Shown here piece after piece: positions 1 through 5,013 of a stretch of 5,921 nucleotides of DNA. The notes under the pieces were generated by a model that did not search any database, was not told the DNA's origin, and was given only the letters and a program-made list of their open reading frames with translations. The translations under genes were made by a program, and so were the position numbers. How positions within the stretch are numbered: position 1 is the stretch's first letter; every line of letters starts with the position of its first letter. The stretch comes from Lentimicrobiaceae bacterium (GTDB taxonomy: Bacteria; Bacteroidota; Bacteroidia; Bacteroidales; SKPS01): NCBI GenBank assembly GCA_007119395.1, contig SKPS01000108.1, positions 1-5,921 on the forward strand, read 5' to 3'.

Positions 1-9
1 AGTGGAATC

Positions 10-24
10 TATTTTGCAACTTTG
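10..24 (+). promoter_or_regulatory. Possible Bacteroidota -7 element upstream of the propeller gene
   Basis: The sequence TATTTTG (10-16) followed by CAACTTTG (17-24) approximates the Bacteroidota -7 consensus TAnnTTTG; CAACTTTG differs from it only at the first base. An A/C-rich stretch follows (31-52), as is common in leaders of this phylum. The -33 element would lie off the left edge, so it cannot be checked. The match is weak and the call rests mostly on position. Confidence 0.25.
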
Positions 25-87
25 ATTTCTAAACAACAACAAACAACAACCAGAAAAGTCACCATTACCAGGTGATTTTCGTTCCAG

Positions 88-123
88 CCGGGAGGGAGGG
101 GGAATAAACCCCTCCTCTCCCGG
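88..123 (+). other. Strong GC-rich stem-loop in the leader of the propeller gene
   Basis: CCGGGAG (88-94) pairs with CTCCCGG (117-123), and GGAGGGG (95-101) pairs with CCCCTCC (109-115). Together they give a 14-bp, almost all G-C stem with a single bulged T at 116 and a seven-base A-rich loop (102-108). It ends 22 bases before the ATG at 146. No T-run follows on the plus strand, so it is not a canonical terminator in that direction. It could be the end of an upstream gene, or a structural element in the 5' leader affecting translation or mRNA stability. The pairing is seen directly; the role is inferred. Confidence 0.6.
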
Positions 124-145
124 GTTGGATAAATAACTTAAAACT

Positions 146-1693
146 ATGAAAGCGATAATCATCAAGCTGATGTGTGCTGTCTTGTTGACTGGTGCTATCC
201 CGTTGGCTGCCCAATCTCCGGTCTATTTCTCCAAAAACTACTGCCCACATACTTTTGTTTCACTCAGCACAAACGTCCTCACCACTGATTCCGGCTATTT
301 TGTGTTCGGCTCATATAATGACACCCTTTTGGGGGGACAACAACGATTATGTGTTCTGGTGTTGGATACCTTAGGTACTTTGCAAAAGGAAGTCTTCCCA
401 TCGACCAACTATCTTACCCAATATTACCCTTCTGCTGAGGGTGCTGTAACTCAAACGCTGGACTCCGGGTATATTTGGGCAGGCACACTGTATGATGGAG
501 TAAAAGCAAAAGGATATCTAATTAAGTTTGATCACAATTTGAATGTTTTGTGGGAACACAACTACGAAAGAAATCCTGATACCATTTACTCCTATTTAGG
601 TCTGTTCAGTATGACAGCATCCACAGACGGCGGGTTTGCCATGACAGGAGGTATTGAGGAGGAACCTAAAAACCCTCACCTTGTGCGCACCAACATTCTG
701 TTGATCAAAACCGACAGTCTGGGGCATGTGGAGTGGCAAAAAGAGTACGCTTATCACCGAGCTAGTTATGGCTACTCTGTGATACAGACGTCAGAAAAAG
801 GGTTTCTGATTGGAGGAAGTGGACATACACCGGGAGTGGATCAATCTTTGCGGGGCATCATCATCAAAACCGATAGCCTGGGAAACGAGCTGTGGCGCAG
901 GTATATAAGCAGCAATGGGTACCACGACTCGTACTGTGTGGTGAAAAACTCCCCTGACGGTAACTTTATCGTTGGCACATCCCTTGGCGTTGATAAACCA
1001 AATAAAGAGTACTCTTTCAGGGTAATACGTCTGCTGAAATACGATCCGGCAGGCACCCTGTTGTGGGATAAACAGTTCGAGCTTTTCAGGGGATTCAACA
1101 ATCTGATGAGCATGGTGGTGCTTGATAATGGAGATATTGTGAGTTGCGGGATGATTGAAGGAAGGTTCCATCCTCACAATACCGCAAGAATAAGTTGGAT
1201 TGTCAAGGTGAGCACCCATGGCGACAGTCTGTGGATGCGCTTTCATGACAGATTCAGTTGCCATTATTGTTACAACCAGTTATACGACATCGCAACCACT
1301 TCAGACGGAGGCTTTGTTATGACCGGTGTGGCTGACTCATTGCATTATATCAGGCAAAACATCTGGGTGTTGAAAGTGGACAGTCTGGGATGTGCTGTTC
1401 CGGGGTGTCATCTGGTGGGTTTGAGAGAGGTGATCATGCCTCCTGAAGAGGTGTTGTTGTATCCCAATCCGGCCACCACCTATCTCACCATGCGGTTGCC
1501 ATCTAATCTCATCCATGAACAGAAGGAGGTGAGGGTATTCAACAGCGCAGGCCATGAGGTGCTGCGGCAACCCCTGCCCACCGGCGAACCTGAACCCACC
1601 CTGGATATCTACCACCTGCCGGCCGGGATCTATTACCTGCGGGTCATCCACCGGGATATCTCTACTGTGCTGGGAAGATTTATAAAAAACTAA
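146..1693 (+). CDS. Secreted seven-repeat beta-propeller-like protein with T9SS type A sorting domain
   Basis: The 515-aa product is probably exported by Sec, crosses the outer membrane by the type IX system, and is attached to the surface or released. Residues 1-23 are a signal peptide (basic MKAIIIK start, hydrophobic core, cleavage near LAAQ). Seven repeats follow, beginning near residues 46, 104, 159, 215, 268, 325 and 384. Each has a turn of the type (S/T)xDGGFxxxG, then a strand ending in (L/I)IKxDSLGxxxW. Seven such units suggest a seven-bladed propeller. Residues about 436-515 form the T9SS type A domain: LLYPNPATTYL, then a strand with VRVFNSAGHEV, then LPAGIYYLRV and a basic end RFIKN. 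The start is chosen because it opens the signal peptide. There is no Shine-Dalgarno sequence; the leader is A/T-rich, as usual in Bacteroidota. No catalytic motif is visible and the ligand is unknown. The family assignment is by repeat pattern; a binding or scaffold role is inference. Confidence 0.93.
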   Translation: MKAIIIKLMCAVLLTGAIPLAAQSPVYFSKNYCPHTFVSLSTNVLTTDSGYFVFGSYNDTLLGGQQRLCVLVLDTLGTLQKEVFPSTNYLTQYYPSAEGAVTQTLDSGYIWAGTLYDGVKAKGYLIKFDHNLNVLWEHNYERNPDTIYSYLGLFSMTASTDGGFAMTGGIEEEPKNPHLVRTNILLIKTDSLGHVEWQKEYAYHRASYGYSVIQTSEKGFLIGGSGHTPGVDQSLRGIIIKTDSLGNELWRRYISSNGYHDSYCVVKNSPDGNFIVGTSLGVDKPNKEYSFRVIRLLKYDPAGTLLWDKQFELFRGFNNLMSMVVLDNGDIVSCGMIEGRFHPHNTARISWIVKVSTHGDSLWMRFHDRFSCHYCYNQLYDIATTSDGGFVMTGVADSLHYIRQNIWVLKVDSLGCAVPGCHLVGLREVIMPPEEVLLYPNPATTYLTMRLPSNLIHEQKEVRVFNSAGHEVLRQPLPTGEPEPTLDIYHLPAGIYYLRVIHRDISTVLGRFIKN

Positions 1694-1739
1694 CTGCAAA
1701 TATTCAATTTTAAATTACATGGTGTTTTGATCAATACCC

Positions 1740-1747
1740 TATCTTTG
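1740..1747 (+). promoter_or_regulatory. Bacteroidota -7 promoter box (TATCTTTG)
   Basis: TATCTTTG matches the Bacteroidota -7 consensus TAnnTTTG exactly and lies 48 bases before the ATG at 1796. A TTTG at 1726-1729 is too close to be the usual -33 element, and none is seen at the preferred spacing of roughly 20 bases. The downstream leader ends in an A-run (1782-1790) directly before the start codon, and no Shine-Dalgarno sequence is present. This suggests that the second gene has its own promoter and is not simply co-transcribed with the first. Confidence 0.55.
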
Positions 1748-1795
1748 TAGGGGGAAAAGAGATCGAGAGAGTACCAATCACAAAAAAAAAACAAT

Positions 1796-3421
1796 ATGAA
1801 AAACACAATGATTACCACGGCAGTTATCCCCATGTTGCTGTTCTGCATATCACACACCGTTTTGCGAGCCCAATCCCCTGCCACGCTGCTTGAAGTGATT
1901 CTTGAGGAGAGTTACCCTGCCAATAAGCCTGTATCGATAGATTTGGTTGTTCAGTCCAGCCACTCCACCATTGTGCCACACGAGTTGGTGTTTGAGTTAA
2001 CTGTGGGCGACAAACCTCCTGTTGTGTTTTCGTATCCCGACACCATAATGCCAAACACCAATGCATACATGACAATACATGGTCTGGTGTTTGACAGGGG
2101 GAGTCAATATTTTGAGGTGCTGATGAAGCAGAATGGATTCCCGTTGCATGTCTATCAATACAATGGGTCAACGTGGTTTATTGTTCAGGGTGTTCCGTTT
2201 CCGGGCGGTACCCTTGTAGAGGATTTTGAAGGGGTAAATCAATGGTATGCTTCTCTGGGAACGGTATGGGAGCTTGACACTCCGGCAGGCAGCCAGATCA
2301 CCGCTGCCCATTCAGGCACTCAGGCGTGGGTCACCGTGGCGGCAGGCGATTACCCTCCTTCTGTCACCGATTACCTATATTCACCTATGTTCCCATACGA
2401 CAGCATCGCGTTGATTGATACCGTACTGTTCAGCTTTTACCACTTCTATGCCCTGGCCGATACCAACGACAGGGTCTGGGTGGAGTACAGCATCGACAGC
2501 GGTGCTACCTGGGGAGTGCTGGGAGCAGCAGGTGACCCACTCGGCATCAACTGGTACGGTCACCCCGCAACAACGGGTTTCAACGCTTTCTACAACACCA
2601 CACAAAGCTGGGAGTACGCAGCCTACAAACTGCCGGGAAGCCTGCTCGGCAACAGCGGTGTACTGCAGTTTCGCTTCGCTTTCTCCTCCGATGCCACAGG
2701 CACTGCCGATGGATGGGCCATCGATAATGTGACGTTCAAACCCTACAGACCGCCATACGATGCCGGGGTCGTTGACGTGAAGTTGTCTTATAACTGGCCA
2801 ATCAGCCCTACTCTGCCTATTTATGTGTGCCTTTATCATCCGCAATTACACCCTGGCCGCAAATATGATGTACATATTATGCTAAAAAACTATGGCCGTG
2901 ACACCCTTACACATATCCCGGTGTTTTTCGACAACAACAGCAATCAATATATCAACACGGCCCAGGAGATCTGGACAGGAGTGCTGCCACCAGGTGACAC
3001 AACATGGTATCATTTCACAACGGAGCACCTGAAAGCTCAGACTCCCGGCCCCTATAACCTATACACATTCTCTACCATGTTAGGTGGAGACCTCAACACA
3101 TACAACGACCGGTTAAACCTTCCCCTGGTTGCGATTGCATGTCCTATCTCTGTTGAGCAGATCAACGAAGACGATACATGGCACGCTTTGCTGATCTACC
3201 CCAATCCCGCCTCTTCGATCGTGCATTTCGAACTAGAGGAGTCAACAGAAAAGATCAGCTCCATCGAACTCTATAACATCCACGGTCGGTTGGTGGCGGA
3301 ATGGCATCCGCAGGCCCACACAGCTTCCATGGATATATCGCATCTCTCCGGCGGAATGTATCTTGCCAGGGCCACAGCGGGCCAAAAGGTAATCACCAGG
3401 AAGGTGGTAGTGGGGATGTGA
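1796..3421 (+). CDS. Secreted multidomain beta-sandwich protein with T9SS type A sorting domain
   Basis: The 541-aa product has an N-terminal signal peptide (residues 1-26, MKNT start, hydrophobic core, cleavage near LRAQ). Residues about 28-135 look like an all-beta domain with no family I recognise. Residues about 138-315 resemble the jelly-roll/MAM-like modules common in secreted Bacteroidota proteins: EDFEG near 142, VWVEYSIDSGATW near 227-239 and DGWAIDNVTF at 305-314. Residues about 320-447 look like an Ig/CARDB-type fold (VKLSYNW, VHIMLKNYGRDTL). Residues about 465-541 are the T9SS type A sorting domain, with LLIYPNPASSIVHFEL, IELYNIHGRLV, ISHLSGGMYLAR and the basic tail VITRKVVVGM. 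It starts 102 bp after the propeller gene. No protease or glycosidase active-site motif is apparent, so adhesion or ligand binding is only a guess. Its stop codon lies inside the left copy of the 14-bp repeat that flanks the group II intron, but the reading frame is intact. Confidence 0.92.
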   Translation: MKNTMITTAVIPMLLFCISHTVLRAQSPATLLEVILEESYPANKPVSIDLVVQSSHSTIVPHELVFELTVGDKPPVVFSYPDTIMPNTNAYMTIHGLVFDRGSQYFEVLMKQNGFPLHVYQYNGSTWFIVQGVPFPGGTLVEDFEGVNQWYASLGTVWELDTPAGSQITAAHSGTQAWVTVAAGDYPPSVTDYLYSPMFPYDSIALIDTVLFSFYHFYALADTNDRVWVEYSIDSGATWGVLGAAGDPLGINWYGHPATTGFNAFYNTTQSWEYAAYKLPGSLLGNSGVLQFRFAFSSDATGTADGWAIDNVTFKPYRPPYDAGVVDVKLSYNWPISPTLPIYVCLYHPQLHPGRKYDVHIMLKNYGRDTLTHIPVFFDNNSNQYINTAQEIWTGVLPPGDTTWYHFTTEHLKAQTPGPYNLYTFSTMLGGDLNTYNDRLNLPLVAIACPISVEQINEDDTWHALLIYPNPASSIVHFELEESTEKISSIELYNIHGRLVAEWHPQAHTASMDISHLSGGMYLARATAGQKVITRKVVVGM

Positions 3422-3425
3422 GAAT
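3412..3425 (+). repeat. Left copy of 14-bp direct repeat flanking the intron
   Basis: GGGGATGTGAGAAT here matches GGGGATGTGAGGAT at 4259-4272 in 13 of 14 positions, including the first 11 without a break. This copy contains the last codons and the TGA stop (3419-3421) of the second T9SS gene. The intron ends predicted independently from domain VI and from the 5' consensus fall exactly at its inner edge. Confidence 0.85.
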
Positions 3426-3430
3426 GTTCC

Positions 3431-3499
3431 GGGTAGAGCGATTTGTTACCTCCCCGCTCCCCCGCAGACCCGTACGAGCGGATTTCCCGCATACGGTTC
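3431..3499 (-). ncRNA. Group II intron domains V and VI
   Basis: Domain V is 3467-3499 on the minus strand, a 33-nt hairpin. GAACCGTAT pairs with GTACGGGTC, then a two-base TC bulge, a GCGG/CCGC helix and a GAAA-containing loop. The usual catalytic AGC triad reads AAC, opposite an A-G mismatch where a G-U pair normally sits. Domain VI is 3431-3462: GGG-GAGCG pairs with CGCTC-TA-CCC, leaving the expected bulged adenosine (complement of 3434) eight bases from the predicted 3' splice site. The layout is that of bacterial group II introns. The altered triad is either a subclass variant or a mutation that weakens splicing. Confidence 0.8.
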
Positions 3500-3527
3500 C
3501 TCTGATATAGGTTTCGCTAAACTAAGC

Positions 3528-3543
3528 TGTGGTAAATACCACA
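3528..3543. repeat. Perfect hairpin between the RT remnant and domain V
   Basis: TGTGGTA (3528-3534) pairs with TACCACA (3537-3543) around a two-base centre. It lies between the RT remnant and domain V, where the base of domain IV is expected. It may be the closing stem left after the open reading frame was deleted. Confidence 0.45.
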
Positions 3544-3550
3544 TCATTGT

Positions 3551-3646
3551 TTATCCATAAGCCCAGGAATAACCTTCAAATGCTTTATCGGGGTATTCCC
3601 TCGCTCTTTCCGCTATCTGCATTCGCACTGTTGACATACATACCAT
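3551..3646 (-). pseudogene. N-terminal remnant of the group II intron reverse transcriptase/maturase
   Basis: Thirty-one codons from ATG at 3644-3646 to TAA at 3551-3553 give MVCMSTVRM, then QIAERAREYPDKAF, then EGYSWAYG. The middle segment is characteristic of the N-terminus of group II intron-encoded proteins, which usually continue into a conserved leader and the RT domain over roughly 400-600 residues. Here similarity stops after the Phe codon (3578-3580) and a stop follows eight codons later. The RT, maturase (X) and endonuclease domains are absent. The deletion junction is therefore near 3577, with 78 bases left before domain V. It lies where domain IV should be, as expected for the host intron. 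The family match is from memory of the motif, not a search. Confidence 0.7.
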
Positions 3647-4258
3647 GACACAGGTTCATGTAGTGTGTCTAAAACGCAGCTCTGTATATCAGGTATCTCC
3701 CTTCCCTACTTGGTGGCTTTCATGGAGCTGATTTCCCGCCGTTCAACGGTACTATGAAGATACTAACACTGCCTTCGCCCTTCTCCTGGCCTTCGGTTCC
3801 CCTCGGCTTCGGATACCAACGCGTTGCCCCCTTTTCTATGTCTGGCCGGGTGGGGACAAGTACCCGGCTGACTAGGATTATTTGGGTACGGACAATCCGT
3901 AAGTCCGTATTTCGCGTGGAGGCGGGAGGCTCTCCCAAGTTCCCGTGGAAACCTATTGTACATTTGCCCTGCTCTCAGACCCCGACCGGACTGACACCCC
4001 TCACCTGTAACGGTCTGTCAGTGCTGTCCCTGTCAGGATGACAACAGAGACTCCATGTGAAACGATGATTTCGAGGCTCAATCACACGGCTTTTGTACTC
4101 CCTGTGTACGCTTCGTGCAGGCATCTCTACCCACTACGCAACACTCGGTTCCGGCTGTTGGTTAGACTTTACCGCGCAGGATTAATTACCTGCAGGTTTC
4201 CTACGAAAGGTTTCAAAGAACTAATTTATCCCCCTTTCACGGGTTTAGCCTGGCGCAA

Positions 4259-4272
4259 GGGGATGTGAGGAT
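4259..4272 (+). repeat. Right copy of 14-bp direct repeat flanking the intron
   Basis: GGGGATGTGAGGAT directly abuts the predicted intron 5' end. It differs from the copy at 3412-3425 only at its twelfth base (G here, A there). Removing the intron and one copy would restore continuous sequence from the end of the upstream gene into 4273 onward. Confidence 0.85.
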
Positions 4273-4290
4273 CACCCGCAAACCTATTTT

Positions 4291-4306
4291 ATGTCCCGTA
4301 GGGACA
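4291..4306. repeat. REP-like palindrome, copy 1
   Basis: ATGTCCCGTAGGGACA forms a six-base-pair hairpin (TGTCCC/GGGACA) with a GTA loop. The same unit recurs at 4345-4361. Short palindromes of this type, followed by sequence like TTGGTAGAAA (here 4313-4322), recur as intergenic repeats in Bacteroidota as far as I recall; copy number in this genome cannot be judged from the window. Confidence 0.7.
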
Positions 4307-4321
4307 GGATATTGGTAGAAA

Positions 4322-4381
4322 CGGAGCCCACACACACACACCCAATGTCCCGTAGGGACATGATATGGGATGTTGGCTCCG
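4322..4381. repeat. Nested inverted repeat enclosing a CA tract and REP-like palindrome copy 2
   Basis: CGGAGCC (4322-4328) pairs with GGCTCCG (4375-4381), extending to 10 of 11 bases if the adjoining CACA/TGTT is included. Inside lie a (CA)6 tract (4329-4340) and the second palindrome ATGTCCCGTAGGGACAT (4345-4361). The result is a hairpin within a hairpin. Palindrome copies 1 and 2 can also pair with each other, so alternative folds are possible. This unit may be a REP/BIME-like mobile repeat or a 3' end structure. Before intron insertion it would have begun about 20-50 bases past the second gene's stop codon. Confidence 0.6.
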
Positions 4382-4480
4382 CGGAAGCAGGGTGGCAGGT
4401 GGGTGCGATCAGATTTAAACAGGCGTAGTCAGCGGAATACAGAGATCTTTTATCATTTTTTTCAAAAAAGCAAAAATAAA

Positions 4481-4512
4481 TTTGGTTTCGGACAAAAAAT
4501 GTATTAGTTTTA
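4481..4512 (+). promoter_or_regulatory. Possible promoter for an orphan transcript
   Basis: TTTG (4481-4484) and TAGTTTTA (4505-4512) are separated by 20 bases. This resembles the Bacteroidota arrangement of TTTG at -33 and TAnnTTTG at -7; the -7 element deviates at its last base. It lies in AT-rich sequence, where chance matches are frequent. Transcription would run toward the terminator-like hairpin at 4821-4863 without crossing a clear gene. Confidence 0.22.
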
Positions 4513-4706
4513 ACGTCTGAAATTTACATCAAATATCATACGTTGACACACACAGCGAATTACAACATAACCATTCCCTTTCTCATGGCCATACTGATCA
4601 GGGAGCTCCACCGGATAAGTGGGTGGTTGTTGCGTGGTGTTCTCTCGCATGAAGGAAAAACTTCCGGCTTGGTGTTGTCTCTTTCGAAAAATTTTCGTAA
4701 GGCGCT

Positions 4707-4728
4707 AGAGAGAGAGAGAGAGAGAGAG
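4707..4728. repeat. (AG)11 dinucleotide microsatellite
   Basis: An uninterrupted run of eleven AG units follows GGCGCT. Tracts of this length are prone to slipped-strand length change. It is outside any gene I can support. It lies about 290 bases upstream of the third secreted-protein gene, with a terminator-like hairpin in between, so a direct phase-variation role for that gene is not obvious. Confidence 0.9.
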
Positions 4729-4820
4729 AAGCAATCAGCGAGTTACGTGTTTTGGGGGCTGTTTGTGCCTCTATAAAAATTCTATTTTTTGGTTGGGGAA
4801 GAATGATTGGGAGGAGCGCC

Positions 4821-4863
4821 ACCACCCATGCAGAATTCCTGCACTTCATGGGTGGTCTTTTAT
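4821..4863 (+). terminator. Terminator-like hairpin
   Basis: ACCACCCATG (4821-4830) pairs perfectly with CATGGGTGGT (4847-4856) around a 16-base loop, and CTTTTAT follows at once (4857-4863). The T-run marks plus-strand orientation; on the minus strand the sequence after the stem is not T-rich. The loop has a second inner palindrome (GCAG/CTGC around AATTC). No gene precedes it for about 1.4 kb on the plus strand, so it either ends an uncharacterised RNA or insulates the gene at 5014. Confidence 0.55.
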
Positions 4864-5013
4864 CAACCAGTGGCCTTCCATTTAGCCCGGCAGGAACAGG
4901 AAGGTCAGCTCCGATGATTCATGCTATCGGGGAGGCAGTAAAAAGAGCCAAACCTACAGGAAGCAATTCATTTGATTAACAACCAGGTTTATTAACCTTA
5001 AATAGAAATTGAT

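Larger units (their letters stand above)
3426..4258 (-). mobile_element. ORF-deleted group II intron (ribozyme core with RT remnant)
   Basis: On the minus strand the element starts TTGCGCCAGGC (from 4258), close to the group II 5' consensus GUGYG but with T at position 1. Structured RNA follows. Visible perfect hairpins are 3845-3851 with 3862-3868, 3887-3892 with 3896-3901, and 3991-3996 with 4016-4021; the last encloses a loop that could carry EBS1. A fragment of the intron-encoded reverse transcriptase follows (3551-3646), then domain V (3467-3499) and domain VI (3431-3462). The predicted 3' end is GGAAC at 3426-3430, eight bases past the bulged A. About 833 nt is near the size of a group II ribozyme without its protein, whereas ORF-bearing introns are usually around 2-3 kb. 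It therefore looks like a deletion derivative that could move or splice only with a maturase supplied elsewhere. It lies antisense to the upstream gene, four bases beyond its stop. The recognition rests on domain V/VI and the RT fragment; I did not fold the whole RNA. Confidence 0.85.
4382..4820. other. Gene-free region with AT-rich stretch and AG microsatellite
   Basis: I see no convincing gene here on either strand. The region begins with unremarkable G-rich sequence, turns AT-rich at about 4446-4540 with T- and A-runs, and contains the (AG)11 tract at 4707-4728. A small perfect inverted repeat CGAAAA/TTTTCG spans 4685-4697. Open frames through it are short, start with rare codons or are dominated by the microsatellite (poly-RE or poly-SL), and none has a recognisable leader or domain. 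Confidence 0.6.

Noticed and set aside
791..1264. Minus-strand 157-aa open frame
   Set aside because: It is a shadow of the propeller gene, antisense, rich in His and without recognisable motifs.
2381..2845. Minus-strand 154-aa open frame
   Set aside because: It is antisense to the well-supported T9SS protein, has a biased composition typical of a shadow frame, and has no domain.
3763..3963. Minus-strand 66-aa open frame within the intron
   Set aside because: It lies in the structured RNA part of the intron and follows its hairpins. Similar peptides arise when domain I-III RNA is translated; there is no sign of a real protein.
3754..4041. Plus-strand 95-aa open frame
   Set aside because: It runs antisense to the intron ribozyme and has no leader or recognisable domain. 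Its openness reflects the GC-rich RNA structure.
4291..4361. Two palindromic repeats as a minimal CRISPR array
   Set aside because: There are only two copies of a 15-17 bp palindrome, the intervening sequence includes a CA tract and an outer stem, and no cas gene is near.
4543..4776. Plus-strand 77-aa open frame starting at TTG
   Set aside because: It has a rare start, no leader signal and a REREREK run from the microsatellite. It could be transcribed but I cannot support translation.
4598..4849. Minus-strand 83-aa open frame with SLSLSLS run
   Set aside because: The serine/leucine run is just the AG microsatellite read on the other strand, and it starts inside the terminator stem.
3422..5013. 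Hidden defence or retron system suggested by an RT fragment beside structured RNA
   Set aside because: The RT fragment is a group II intron N-terminus lacking the catalytic YADD region, and the RNA has domain V/VI features. Nothing resembles a retron msr/msd or an effector gene.
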